Notes: a model not told the origin generated them from the letters alone. A stretch of 64,000 bases of DNA from Mesorhizobium sp. (GCA_004020875.1 SAPZ01000014.1:62001-126000), one strand, 5' to 3'; numbered from the stretch's first letter, positions 43,512-52,302 are shown. Program-made: numbers and translations.

Positions 43512-43537
43512 AACTCAGCTAACCGATTAGCTGAGTT
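43512..43537. promoter_or_regulatory. Long perfect inverted repeat just before the LacI gene start
   Basis: AACTCAGCTAA at 43512-43522 and TTAGCTGAGTT at 43527-43537 pair perfectly across a four-base spacer, and the repeat ends five bases before the ATG at 43543. It covers the place of the ribosome-binding site. It may be an autoregulatory operator or, in the mRNA, a hairpin that limits translation. Confidence 0.65.
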
Positions 43538-43542
43538 CGCCA

Positions 43543-44595
43543 ATGGCCACCATCAAGGACGTTGCTCGTGCAGCGGGGGTATCGACGGCGACGGTGTCGG
43601 CGGTGATCAACGATTCTGCTTATGTGAGCGCGGAATTGCGTGCCCGCGTGCTGTCCGCGGTTCGCGACCTCAATTACTCGCCCTCGCTCGCCGCGCAGAA
43701 CCTGAAGCGGGGCCGCAGCCAGTTGATCGCCCTGGTCGTCGCCGATCTCGCCAACCCGTTCTTCTCGCGCGTCGTGTGGGCGGCGGAGGCCGCAGTCGCG
43801 GCCTGGGGATATTCGCTCCTCATCTTCAACAGCGACGAGAAGCCGGAGGTCGAGCGCCGTATCCTGGCCCGCGTGCGTACCCTCTCCTGCGACGGAGTGA
43901 TCCTGGTTCCGGTCGGCGATTCGACGGAGCATCTGCGGAACGACCCCGATGGCAAGCCGATCCCTACCGTCCTTTTCGGACGTTCCGTCGCCGATTACAG
44001 GTCGGACACGGTGACAATCGACAACATCTCGGCCGGCAGGCAGGCGACGGAATATCTGCTCGACCTTGGCCATACCCGCCTCGGCACGATCACCGGCCCG
44101 CTGCATGTCACCACCGGACGTGGGCGCCTCGACGGAATGATGGCCGCTATGCAGTCGCGCGGCCTGACGCTTGAATCCCGCTACATACGCTCGGGCGAGT
44201 TCCGCGAGGATGCCGCCTATTCGGTGGCGCGCAGCCTGCTGGAGCAGCCGGACCGACCGACGGCACTCTATGTCGCGAGCGGTCTGATGGCGCTCGGGGT
44301 GATGCGGGCAGTTGCGGATCTCGGGCTGCGTTGTCCCGGCGACATCTCCATCGCTTCCACCGATACCATCCCTGGTATCGGCGGTCTGCGCCCGCGCTTG
44401 ACGCGCACCGAGCATCCGCTTGTCGACATGACCAACGAGGCGGTGCGGCTCCTCGTCGACCAGATCAGGCGTGGCGGTCCTGCCGAACCGCGCAACGTCG
44501 TCTTCCAGCCCTCACTGGTGGTCGGCGACAGCTGTGCGCCGGTCGTGGCGCAGCTCGGACCGCCGCCGCTCTCATCCTCCGGTTCTTGTCAGTAG
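43543..44595 (+). CDS. LacI family regulator of the ABC importer
   Basis: The protein has 350 residues. The helix-turn-helix and hinge (ATIKDVARAAGVSTATVSAV, then NYSPSLAAQNLKRGRS) are followed by a periplasmic-binding-like effector domain. It is divergent from the ABC operon with 156 bp between, and candidate operators lie in that gap, so it most likely controls import of its own effector. The start ATG at 43543 gives the canonical N-terminus but has no clear ribosome-binding site because the inverted repeat fills that region. Confidence 0.93.
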   Translation: MATIKDVARAAGVSTATVSAVINDSAYVSAELRARVLSAVRDLNYSPSLAAQNLKRGRSQLIALVVADLANPFFSRVVWAAEAAVAAWGYSLLIFNSDEKPEVERRILARVRTLSCDGVILVPVGDSTEHLRNDPDGKPIPTVLFGRSVADYRSDTVTIDNISAGRQATEYLLDLGHTRLGTITGPLHVTTGRGRLDGMMAAMQSRGLTLESRYIRSGEFREDAAYSVARSLLEQPDRPTALYVASGLMALGVMRAVADLGLRCPGDISIASTDTIPGIGGLRPRLTRTEHPLVDMTNEAVRLLVDQIRRGGPAEPRNVVFQPSLVVGDSCAPVVAQLGPPPLSSSGSCQ

Positions 44596-44633
44596 CCGCA
44601 CCACTTCCAGGCAGCGGACATGCGGCACTTTGC

Positions 44634-45173
44634 TCACACCTTGGCGGTGGCCGCCTTCCCGTTCGCGCCGTCGAGCAGGGCGATCAATCCTTTGAGGATA
44701 TCGATCGGCGGCGGCGGGCATCCCGGAATGTGCAGATCGACCGGCAGCACGTCCGACACGCCGCCCACGACCGCATAGCTGCCGGCGAAGCAGCCGCCGT
44801 CCTTGGCGCAGCCGCCGAGCGCGACCACCCATTTCGGGTTGGGCGTCGCCTCAAAGGTCCGCTTCAGGGCCTCGCGCATGTTCTTGGTGACCGGCCCGGT
44901 GACCATCAACACGTCGGCATGGCGCGGCGAGGCGACGAAACGGAAGCCGAAGCGCTCGATGTCGTAGAAGGCATTGTTGAGCGCATGCATCTCGAGCTCG
45001 CAGCCATTGCAGGAACCGGCGTCGACCGCGCGGATCGACAGGCTCCGGCCGAGTTTCCTGCGAGCCATACCGTCAAGCGCGCGCGCGAGCTCGTCGACGG
45101 CAGCATTGCTGACTTGCGGCGGGCGTTCCGTCAGGGGCGGGCGGATCAGGCTTTCAAAGAGCAGTTTTCGCAT
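44634..45173 (-). CDS. hyfI: Small Fe-S subunit of hydrogenase-related complex (HyfI/NuoB type)
   Basis: The protein has 179 residues. It holds the proximal [4Fe-4S] cluster: C55 and C58 in SCNGCELE, C122 in GGCAKDGGC and C152 in PGCPPPP are in the ligand positions of NuoB and HycG, so the cluster should be intact. It faces the large subunit HyfG. It is the last gene of the operon, 123 bp after hyfG; a rhizobial repeat fills most of that gap. The convergent LacI gene ends 38 bp away. Confidence 0.92.
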   Translation of the reverse strand: MRKLLFESLIRPPLTERPPQVSNAAVDELARALDGMARRKLGRSLSIRAVDAGSCNGCELEMHALNNAFYDIERFGFRFVASPRHADVLMVTGPVTKNMREALKRTFEATPNPKWVVALGGCAKDGGCFAGSYAVVGGVSDVLPVDLHIPGCPPPPIDILKGLIALLDGANGKAATAKV

Positions 45174-45250
45174 GGCGGTGTGCCTTGGGCCGGTTTGGAG
45201 CAGTTCAGCGTCTGATAGAGTCGCCGACCAGCTCCAACTCTTTGTTTTTG

Positions 45251-45300
45251 CGCAATTCCGGACGGAAAACCGCTGCGCACTTTTCCCGGAATCGCTCTAG
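45251..45300. repeat. Rhizobial palindromic repeat at the end of hyfG
   Basis: The stretch GCGCAATTCCGGACGGAAAA followed by CCGCTGCGCACTTTTCCCGG and AATCGCTCTAG is a full copy of a common rhizobial intergenic repeat. Its terminal CTAG contains the stop codon of hyfG (TAG on the minus strand, 45297-45299). A related copy in the other orientation is at 60185-60240. Confidence 0.75.
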
Positions 45301-46823
45301 AGATCATGGCCGGAATAGGAGCAGTTGAACGATTTGTTGCAGAGCGGGAAGTCGGCGACGATGTTCCCCTCGATCGCCGCTTCCAAGAGCGGCCACTGGA
45401 ACCAGGAGGGGTCGCGCAGGTGGCAGCGCTCGATCAGGCCGTTCTCACCGATGCGCAGCCAGGCAAGGATGTCGCCGCGAAAACCCTCGACCAGCGCCAT
45501 GCCTTCGCGGGACCCTTCTGGCGCAGCGACCTTGACGAGGGTCGGGCCGGCGGGCAGCCGCCCGAGAATCTGCTCGACCAGCGACAGGCTCTGCTCGACC
45601 TCCCGCACGCGAATCCAGACGCGCGCGTTGACGTCGCCCTCCTGCAGCACCGGCACATCGAAGGCGAGCTCGTCATAGGGCGCGTAACCCGGCATGCGGC
45701 GCGCGTCGAAATCGCGGCCCGAGGCGCGTCCGACATAGCCGCCGGCGCAGTATTGCCGGGCAAGCTCGACCTTGAGCCGGCCGGTCGCCACGGTCCGGTC
45801 CTGCAGCGAGGCGGTGTTGTCGTAGAGTTCCACCAGATGCGGGAAGCGCCGACTGATCTCCGCGACCAGCGATCGGATGGCATCCGTCCCCGCCTCGTTC
45901 AGATCGCTTGCCGTGCCGCCGGGCAGGATGCGGTCGCGCATCAGGCGATGGCCGAAGGCGGCATCGGCGGCGCGCAGCACGCGTTCGCGCAACACGCCGC
46001 AATGCGCGTGCATGATCGCAAAGGCCGCATCGTTGCAGATGGCGCCGATGTCGCCGAGGTGATTGGCAAGGCGTTCCAATTCAGCCATCAGCGCCCGCAG
46101 CCAGATCGCGCGCGCCGGCGGCGTGATGCCGAGCGCGGCCTCCACCGCACGGGCGAAGGCCAGTGAATAGGCGATGGTGCTGTCGCCCGAGGTCCGGCCG
46201 GCGAGTTTCGCGGCACGATCGATCGATGCGCCCTGCATCAACCCCTCGATGCCCTTGTGCACATAGCCCAGCCGCTCCTCCAGCCGCACCACCGTTTCGC
46301 CGCCCGCCGTGAAGCGGAAATGCCCCGGCTCGATGATGCCGGCATGCACCGGCCCGACAGGAATCTGGTGGAGGCCCTCGCCCTCGGCTGCCAGGAACCG
46401 GTAGGACGACGCGGCCGCCGGCCCACCGGGCCGCGCCGCCAGCGGATGCGAGACGCCCCATCGGCCATGGTCGAGCCAGCGGCGGGTGTCGGGCAGGCCT
46501 TGCGGCGCCAGCCCGAAAAGATCCGCCGCGGCGCGTTCCAGCCGGAGAGCCGGTGGATGGTGCTGGCCGACCGACGGGTAGCGGCCGCCCCGGCAATCGA
46601 GGCTGATCACGCCCATGGTCTGCGCCTCGTCGATAAGCGCCATGTGCACTTTGTCCGGCTCCCCCCACAGGCCGAGCAGGCTCCAGCGTCCGGCGGCGAG
46701 CTGCTCGACGGCAAGGTTCCAGGCCTTCGGAGCGACGACGGCGCGCCGCCAGGGCGCGTGATGCTCGACCTGGCGGTCGGCCTCGATGAGATCTGCAAGC
46801 GCGGGCATATTCTTCCGGATCAT
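45297..46823 (-). CDS. hyfG: Large subunit of hydrogenase-related complex, NiFe ligands lost
   Basis: The protein has 508 residues. An N-terminal NuoC-like domain (about 1-130) is fused to a NuoD/HycE-like domain, as in HyfG. Group 4 hydrogenases bind NiFe with RxCGxC and a C-terminal DPCxxC. Here the first motif is R210-T-S-G-D-S, with both cysteines changed to serine, and the C-terminus reads FNCSYSGHDL with no CxxC. The subunit therefore cannot hold a NiFe centre. This is the mark of Ehr (energy-converting hydrogenase related) complexes. GYVHKGIE and HLGDIGAICND are conserved family blocks. The ATG at 46823 lies five bases after hyfF. Confidence 0.9.
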   Translation of the reverse strand: MIRKNMPALADLIEADRQVEHHAPWRRAVVAPKAWNLAVEQLAAGRWSLLGLWGEPDKVHMALIDEAQTMGVISLDCRGGRYPSVGQHHPPALRLERAAADLFGLAPQGLPDTRRWLDHGRWGVSHPLAARPGGPAAASSYRFLAAEGEGLHQIPVGPVHAGIIEPGHFRFTAGGETVVRLEERLGYVHKGIEGLMQGASIDRAAKLAGRTSGDSTIAYSLAFARAVEAALGITPPARAIWLRALMAELERLANHLGDIGAICNDAAFAIMHAHCGVLRERVLRAADAAFGHRLMRDRILPGGTASDLNEAGTDAIRSLVAEISRRFPHLVELYDNTASLQDRTVATGRLKVELARQYCAGGYVGRASGRDFDARRMPGYAPYDELAFDVPVLQEGDVNARVWIRVREVEQSLSLVEQILGRLPAGPTLVKVAAPEGSREGMALVEGFRGDILAWLRIGENGLIERCHLRDPSWFQWPLLEAAIEGNIVADFPLCNKSFNCSYSGHDL

Positions 46824-46828
46824 GCGCC

Positions 46829-48280
46829 TCACCCCAGGATACCGGCGACATGCTGGAACCACGCCACCAGCGGCGCCGGCAGATAGATGCCGGCCGCAAA
46901 CACCAAAGCGAGGTGCGAATACATCGGCACGTAGGACGCCTCGACGGGCGCGGTGCCGCCGCGCGGCTCGCCGAAGGCGACGCCGGTCAGCCGCAGCAGC
47001 AGCGCCCCGAAAGCGATGAGCAGCCCGAACACCAGCGGGATCGCCAGCCAGGGATGCCTGGCGAAAGTCGAGCTGACGACCAGGAACTCGCTCATGAAGA
47101 TGCCGAGCGGCGGCAGGCCGGCAATGGCCACGACGCCGATGACCAGCGCCCAGCCAAGTCCGGGATGGCTTTCGGTCAGCCCCCTGATCTCGGAGATCTT
47201 CTGCGTGCCCTTGACCTGCGCGATATGGCCGACGGCGAAGAAGATCGCCGATTTGGTCAGGCTGTGCATGACCATGTGCAGCAGGCCGGCGAAGTTGGCG
47301 AGCGGGCCGCCCATGCCGAAGGCAAAGACGATGATGCCCATATGCTCGATCGAGGAATAGGCGAACAGGCGTTTGATGTCGCGGCGGCGGTAGAGCATGA
47401 AGGCCGCGAAAATCAGCGAGGTCAGCCCCATCGTGACCATCAGCGGCCCCGGCCCGATCGCCTGCGGGCTCGCCGCGAGCAACAGCTTGAAGCGCAGCAC
47501 GGCATAGAGCGCGACGTTGAGCAGCAGGCCCGACAGCACCGCCGAGATCGGCGTCGGGCCCTCGGCGTGCGCGTCGGGCAGCCAGGCATGCAGCGGCGCG
47601 AGACCGACCTTCGTGCCGTAGCCGAGCAGCAGGAAGATGAAGGCGACGCTGAGCAGCGCGGGATCGAAATGCGCCGCCTTTTCGATCAGCACCGACCAGA
47701 CCATGGCGTTGGTGCCCTCACCGACCACCGGCTGCGCGGCCATGTAGACGAGGATCGTTCCGAACAGCGCGAGCGCGATGCCGACGCTGCCGAGGATGAA
47801 ATATTTCCACGCCGCTTCGAGCGCCTCATGCGTGCGGTAGATGCCGACCATCAGCACGGTGGTCAGCGTGGCAAGCTCGACCGCGACCCACATCAGGCCG
47901 ATATTGTTCGACACGAAGGCCAGGTTCATGCCGAACATCATGATCTGGTACATGGCGTGGTAGAAGCGCAGGTTCGGCGCTGTCAGCCGGCCGGTTTCCA
48001 GCTCATGCGCGATGTAGGACGCGCTGAACACGCTGGTGGTGAAGCCGACGAATGTGTTGAGCACGATGAAGACGATGTTGAGGTCGTCGACCAGCAGATA
48101 TTGTCCCGGCGCCGGTCGGTCGGTGACGAACAGTGACAGCGCCGCGAGCAAGGTGAGCAGGCTGGCGATGACATTGACGACCGCCGTCATGCGGTAGTTC
48201 GGCATTGCCGCCAGGATAGCCGCGGCACCCGCCGGGATGAAAAGGATCGCGGCCACGGCGTCCAAGGAAAACCCGCTCAC
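46829..48280 (-). CDS. hyfF: Antiporter-like membrane subunit HyfF
   Basis: The protein has 483 residues with about 14 hydrophobic segments and belongs to the NuoL/M/N-MrpD family of proton-translocating subunits. Conserved blocks are MWVAVELATLTTVLMVGIYR (with the glutamate of helix 5), GLAPLHAWLPDAHAEGPTPIS and AYSSIEHMG. It follows hyfE with a GTGA overlap and starts with GTG at 48280. It probably pumps protons or sodium. Confidence 0.93.
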   Translation of the reverse strand: MSGFSLDAVAAILFIPAGAAAILAAMPNYRMTAVVNVIASLLTLLAALSLFVTDRPAPGQYLLVDDLNIVFIVLNTFVGFTTSVFSASYIAHELETGRLTAPNLRFYHAMYQIMMFGMNLAFVSNNIGLMWVAVELATLTTVLMVGIYRTHEALEAAWKYFILGSVGIALALFGTILVYMAAQPVVGEGTNAMVWSVLIEKAAHFDPALLSVAFIFLLLGYGTKVGLAPLHAWLPDAHAEGPTPISAVLSGLLLNVALYAVLRFKLLLAASPQAIGPGPLMVTMGLTSLIFAAFMLYRRRDIKRLFAYSSIEHMGIIVFAFGMGGPLANFAGLLHMVMHSLTKSAIFFAVGHIAQVKGTQKISEIRGLTESHPGLGWALVIGVVAIAGLPPLGIFMSEFLVVSSTFARHPWLAIPLVFGLLIAFGALLLRLTGVAFGEPRGGTAPVEASYVPMYSHLALVFAAGIYLPAPLVAWFQHVAGILG

Positions 48281-48939
48281 CGGCGTTCTCCCCGGTAGTC
48301 GTCCAGCGCGCCGATATCGACCGAATCGAACCGTTCGCGGATGCGGAACAGGAAGACGCCGATGACGATGAAGGCGATCAGGATCGAGAAGGCGACGCTG
48401 ATCTCGACGACTAACGGCATGCCCTTGGCGCCCGTGGCGGCCAGCACCAGCCCATTCTCCAACGACATGAAGCCGACGACCTGGCTGACGGCGTTGCGCC
48501 TTGTCACCATCACCAGCAGCCCCAGCAGGATGATCGACAGCGCGAAGGCGAGGTCCTCGCGGGCGAGCGGGTCGGCCTCCGGCGTCACCCGAAGCATCAG
48601 CACCATGGAGAGCGTCACCAGCCCGATGCCGGCAAGCATGGTCAGACCGATGCCGACCGCCGTCTCGATATCGCGGTGGATGCCGAGCCGCTGGATGATG
48701 CGATGCAGCCCGACGGGAATGACGATCGCCTTGAAGACCAGCGCGATTGCCGCGGTGATGTAGAGGTGATGCGCATCCTGGATATAGGCCTGCCAGGCGA
48801 CCGAAAGCGCGAGCACGACGGCATGCAGCGCAAAGACGTTGATCAGCGCGAACAGCCGGTCCTGGTAGAGCATCATGAAGGAGATCAGCACCAGGCTGCC
48901 GGCGAGCAGATGGGCGATGTCGAAGGTGAGACCGTTCAT
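48277..48939 (-). CDS. hyfE: NuoK-like membrane subunit HyfE
   Basis: The protein has 220 residues. Six to seven hydrophobic segments are seen; the part around LVMVTRRNAVSQVVGFMSLENGLVL matches the NuoK-like helices with the membrane glutamate. It is the two-domain HyfE form, longer than NuoK (100 residues). The start is taken as ATG 48939, which shares one base with the hyfC stop; GTG 48942 is equally close. Confidence 0.9.
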   Translation of the reverse strand: MNGLTFDIAHLLAGSLVLISFMMLYQDRLFALINVFALHAVVLALSVAWQAYIQDAHHLYITAAIALVFKAIVIPVGLHRIIQRLGIHRDIETAVGIGLTMLAGIGLVTLSMVLMLRVTPEADPLAREDLAFALSIILLGLLVMVTRRNAVSQVVGFMSLENGLVLAATGAKGMPLVVEISVAFSILIAFIVIGVFLFRIRERFDSVDIGALDDYRGERR

Positions 48940-49895
48940 CACAGGCTCCGCGAGACGAACAGCAACAGCGTGCCGAGCAGCGCCAGCATCAGCGCCGCGC
49001 CCAGGAAGTCCGGCACGCGGAAGACACGCATCTTGGCGACCGCCGTCTCGAACACGGCAAGCAGGATGGCGAGCACCGTGAGCTTGCAGAGATAGGCGGC
49101 CGCGCCGATGGCCAGCGATTTCGGCCCGGTCCCCCCGCTGTCCAGCCCCCAGGGTAGGAAGACGCAGGAGATCAGCGACATGTAGAGCAGCAGCTTGAGG
49201 AAGGTGGCGAGCTCGATCATCGCCAGATGGCGGCCGGAATACTCCAGGATCATTGCCTCATGCACCATGGTGAGCTCCAGATGCGTGGCCGGATTGTCGA
49301 CCGGTATGCGGGCATTCTCGGCGATCGCCACCATAACCATGGCAATCAGCGACATGCCGAGCGACACCCGCAGTCCGACCTGCGGCGATCCCATGAAGGC
49401 GGCGACCGTCGAAAGCTGCGTGGCGCCGGCCAGCAGCGCCAGGCTGAACACGATGAGCAGCATCGCCGGTTCGGCCAGCGACGCGATCATCACCTCGCGG
49501 CTGGCGCCGAGGCCGCCGAAGCTGGTGCCGACATCCATCCCGGCCAGTGCCTGGAAGAAGCGGGCGCTGCCGAGCAGCGCCACGATGACGATGAGGTCCG
49601 CGGTCCAGCTGAATTCGAGGCCGGTAGCGAAGGTCGGAACGAGCGCCGCCGCAACCCAGGTGGCGGCGAAGATCAGATAGGGCGTTACGCGGAACAGCCA
49701 GGACGCATTGTCCGCCAGCACGACCTCCTTGCGCATCAGCCTGACGAGGTCGCGATAGGGCTGGATCAGCGAGGGTCCCTGCCGCCTGACCAGCCTTGCC
49801 TTCACCTTGCGCACGAAGCCGATCAGCAGCGGTGCCAGCAAAAGCACCGAAAGCATCTGCGCGCCCTGCACGGCCAACTGCGCGATCATGGCCAT
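48939..49895 (-). CDS. hyfC: NuoH-like membrane subunit HyfC
   Basis: The protein has 318 residues and about eight membrane segments. It is the HycD/HyfC/NuoH family subunit that connects the Fe-S arm to the membrane arm. KARLVRRQGPSLIQPYRDLVRL, ENARIPVDNPATHLELTMVHEAM split over residues 193-215, and EYSGRHLAMIELATFLKLLLY carry the family's conserved charged residues. The start is either ATG 49895 or ATG 49889; the latter forms an ATGA overlap with the hyfB stop. Confidence 0.92.
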   Translation of the reverse strand: MAMIAQLAVQGAQMLSVLLLAPLLIGFVRKVKARLVRRQGPSLIQPYRDLVRLMRKEVVLADNASWLFRVTPYLIFAATWVAAALVPTFATGLEFSWTADLIVIVALLGSARFFQALAGMDVGTSFGGLGASREVMIASLAEPAMLLIVFSLALLAGATQLSTVAAFMGSPQVGLRVSLGMSLIAMVMVAIAENARIPVDNPATHLELTMVHEAMILEYSGRHLAMIELATFLKLLLYMSLISCVFLPWGLDSGGTGPKSLAIGAAAYLCKLTVLAILLAVFETAVAKMRVFRVPDFLGAALMLALLGTLLLFVSRSL

Positions 49896-51901
49896 AGAGC
49901 GAGCACCAGAAGCAGGATGATGAGGTAGAGGAAGACCAGCGTCAGGTAGCGGCGGATGGTCAGGAACTGCAGCTGGTTCAGCCGCTCGGTGGCGAAACCG
50001 ATCGCGCCGGTGATCGGCTGGTAGAAGACCTCCCAGGCCACATCGTGCATCTCCACCTTGAGTCGCGCCGGCTCGAGGGCGCCTGGCGCCGGCATCTTCA
50101 CCGTCTCGCGCGAGCGGAACGCGAAGCCGCCGAAGACGCGGCGAATAGGCTGCGCGAAGCTGACCGCCGTGTATTGCGCGGCTGGCACCGCGTCCGTGAA
50201 GCCGCACCCCCAAGCAATGCCCCGGCGCAGCGCGTGCGAGGCGAAGCGGTGAATGAAGAAGGCCGCGAGCGACGCCGAGATGGTGATGAAGACGAAGACC
50301 AGCAGGCCGTTATAGGAGCTGCGGCTCTCGGCGATCGGCACGATCGACAGCCAGGGCTGCGCCATCTGCACCGGCATGCGCTCGCCGACGAGTGGAAGCG
50401 TTACCGTCGACAGGCTGTCGATGACGAAGCCTGGCAGGATGCCGGCGAGCAGGCAGAAGGCGGCAAGCACGGCCATCGCGGCCAGCGACCAGCGATCGAC
50501 TTCGTGTGCGCGTTCCACCGCCACCGACCGTGCCCGGCCAAGGAAGGTGATGCCGAATGCCTTGACGAAGCAGGCCGCGGCCAGTGCGGCCGAGAGCGCC
50601 AGCATGCCGCCGACCGCGGGCACCATGACCTTCAGTCCCCATTGCGGCAGCTCTGGGCTGCGCAATATGGCCTGGAAGACCAGCCATTCGGAGGCAAAGC
50701 CGTTGAAGGGCGGCAGCGCCGAGATCGAGACGCAGCCGATGAGGAAGACGAAGCTGGTCACCGGCAGGCGATGGATGAGGCCGCCGAGCTTTTCCATGTC
50801 GCGCTCGCCGGTTGCCGTCAGCACGGCGCCGGCGCCGAAGAACAGCAGGCTCTTGAAGAAGGAATGGTTGAGCACGTGGAAGAGCGCCGCGGTGAAGGCC
50901 AGCGCGGCGGCCGACGGCATGCCGTTCGCCTTGAAGGCCAGCGCAAGGCCGAGGCTTGCGAAGATGACGCCGATATTCTCGATGGTCGAATAGGCAAGCA
51001 GCCGTTTGAGGTCCTTTTCCATCAGCGCGTGCAGGATGCCCAGCACCGCCGTCACGCCGCCGATGAGAAGCACCGCCACGCCCGACCACCATGCCGGCTC
51101 GCCAAGCAGGTCGAACACCACGCGGACGAAGCCATAGAGGGCCACCTTCGTCATGATGCCGCTCATCAGCGCCGAGACATGGCTGGGTGCCGCCGGATGG
51201 GCAAGCGGCAGCCAGGCATGCAGCGGCACGAGGCCAGCCTTGGAGCCGGCGCCGAGCAGCATGAGAACCAGCACCGCGCCGGCGGCGAACGGGCCGGGAT
51301 GCGCCGTCCGCATCGCGTCGAACGCATAGGTTCCCGCCGGCCCGGCCAGCAGGCCGAAGGCAAGCAGCAGCGCCATCGTGCCGAAGCTTGCCATCACCAG
51401 GTAGATGTAGCCGGCGCGCCGGTTGGCCTCATCGCGGTGATGCGCCATGACCAGCGCCCAGGAGGCGAGCGACATGAACTCCCAGGACAACAGGAAGCTG
51501 AAGGCGTCGTTGGCCAGCACCACGAGGTTCATGCCGGCGAGGAAGGCGGGATAGAATGGCAGAACCCGATGCGGCTGGGATTCATGCCGGCCATAACCGA
51601 GACCGTAGAGGCTGGTGATCGTGCCGCCCAGATTGACGACGACAAGAAAGAACGCCGACAGGCCGTCGAGCCGGAACCGGGCGCCTGTCCAGGGCAGGCC
51701 GAGCGGCAAGGTGGCGGAGGCCTCGCCGGGGTTACCGGCGAGATGGCCGGCAGCAGTCGCGAGCAGTACGGCTGAAATCACAAGCGTCGCGCCATAGACC
51801 AGTCGAGTCGCGGCGGCGAGCCGGCTGGCGGCCGCAGCCATTATGGCTGTCGCCAAGAACGCGGCAGGACCGCACAACAGAAGGGGGACGGTCGAATTCA
51901 C
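49886..51901 (-). CDS. hyfB: Large antiporter-like subunit HyfB
   Basis: The protein has 671 residues and about 16 hydrophobic segments, in the NuoL/HyfB family. Conserved blocks include AFSFLLSWEFMSLASWALVM, SKAGLVPLHAWLPLAHPAAP, and AYSTIENIGVIFASLG. The C-terminal extension is soluble-looking (RSRETVKMPAPGALEPARLKVE split), then a final helix. It starts with GTG at 51901, which overlaps the stop of the xre gene (GTGA). Two antiporter-like subunits (HyfB and HyfF) in one complex imply more than one ion path. Confidence 0.93.
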   Translation of the reverse strand: MNSTVPLLLCGPAAFLATAIMAAAASRLAAATRLVYGATLVISAVLLATAAGHLAGNPGEASATLPLGLPWTGARFRLDGLSAFFLVVVNLGGTITSLYGLGYGRHESQPHRVLPFYPAFLAGMNLVVLANDAFSFLLSWEFMSLASWALVMAHHRDEANRRAGYIYLVMASFGTMALLLAFGLLAGPAGTYAFDAMRTAHPGPFAAGAVLVLMLLGAGSKAGLVPLHAWLPLAHPAAPSHVSALMSGIMTKVALYGFVRVVFDLLGEPAWWSGVAVLLIGGVTAVLGILHALMEKDLKRLLAYSTIENIGVIFASLGLALAFKANGMPSAAALAFTAALFHVLNHSFFKSLLFFGAGAVLTATGERDMEKLGGLIHRLPVTSFVFLIGCVSISALPPFNGFASEWLVFQAILRSPELPQWGLKVMVPAVGGMLALSAALAAACFVKAFGITFLGRARSVAVERAHEVDRWSLAAMAVLAAFCLLAGILPGFVIDSLSTVTLPLVGERMPVQMAQPWLSIVPIAESRSSYNGLLVFVFITISASLAAFFIHRFASHALRRGIAWGCGFTDAVPAAQYTAVSFAQPIRRVFGGFAFRSRETVKMPAPGALEPARLKVEMHDVAWEVFYQPITGAIGFATERLNQLQFLTIRRYLTLVFLYLIILLLVLALWP

Positions 51902-52209
51902 GGCTGGCTCCCGCCGGTTTCGACCTCGCCGCCATCGGGTTCAGACGCCTTGGCGAGATCGAAGCCAGCCTTCAGCCGCACGCCGCGCCCGCCGCCCTGG
52001 CTGGTCGCTCCTTCCCCGATCAGCTCGATGCCGGAGATCTCGAGCGCCGCGATCAGCTTCATCAGCGAATCGACATTGCCCCTTATGATCGAGCCGCTGG
52101 CTTCCATGCGCTGGATCGTCGGCACCGACAGGCCGGACAATTCGGCAAGCCGGCGCTGATCGATCCCGAGCAGCGATCTGGCTGCGCGCAATTGCGGTGC
52201 GGTTATCAC
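51898..52209 (-). CDS. XRE-type regulator leading the hydrogenase-related operon
   Basis: The protein has 103 residues. Residues 1-60 are a Cro/C1-type helix-turn-helix (LRAARSLLGIDQRRLAELSG, VPTIQRMEASG). The C-terminal 40 residues are polar and have no recognised domain. The gene is first in the operon and overlaps hyfB by four bases, so the regulator is made together with the complex and probably controls it. A TGTTCTA/TAGAACA inverted repeat lies in its leader. Confidence 0.9.
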   Translation of the reverse strand: MITAPQLRAARSLLGIDQRRLAELSGLSVPTIQRMEASGSIIRGNVDSLMKLIAALEISGIELIGEGATSQGGGRGVRLKAGFDLAKASEPDGGEVETGGSQP

Positions 52210-52268
52210 CGAGCACTCTCTCGTTCAGGTCTGAGGTATCAGGTCTCGGTGCTACAGCCTACATTAAA

Positions 52269-52302
52269 ATGTTCTATCGTCAAGGATTGATGTGTAGAAC
52301 AT
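52269..52302. promoter_or_regulatory. ATGTTCTA/TAGAACAT inverted repeat before xre-hyf operon
   Basis: ATGTTCTA at 52269-52276 is matched by TAGAACAT at 52295-52302, 18 bases apart, 60 to 93 bp upstream of the xre start. The centre-to-centre distance of 26 bp suits a regulator binding on one face of the DNA. The likely binder is the XRE protein itself, by autoregulation; this is inference. Confidence 0.5.

Noticed and set aside
46850..51775. Long plus-strand frames opposite the hyf genes (428 and 576 codons)
   Set aside because: They are antisense to membrane subunits with clear families and show the same shadow composition.
44634..51901. Calling the complex a functional hydrogenase or formate hydrogenlyase
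   Set aside because: The large subunit lacks both pairs of cysteines needed for a NiFe centre, and no maturation or formate dehydrogenase genes are near.
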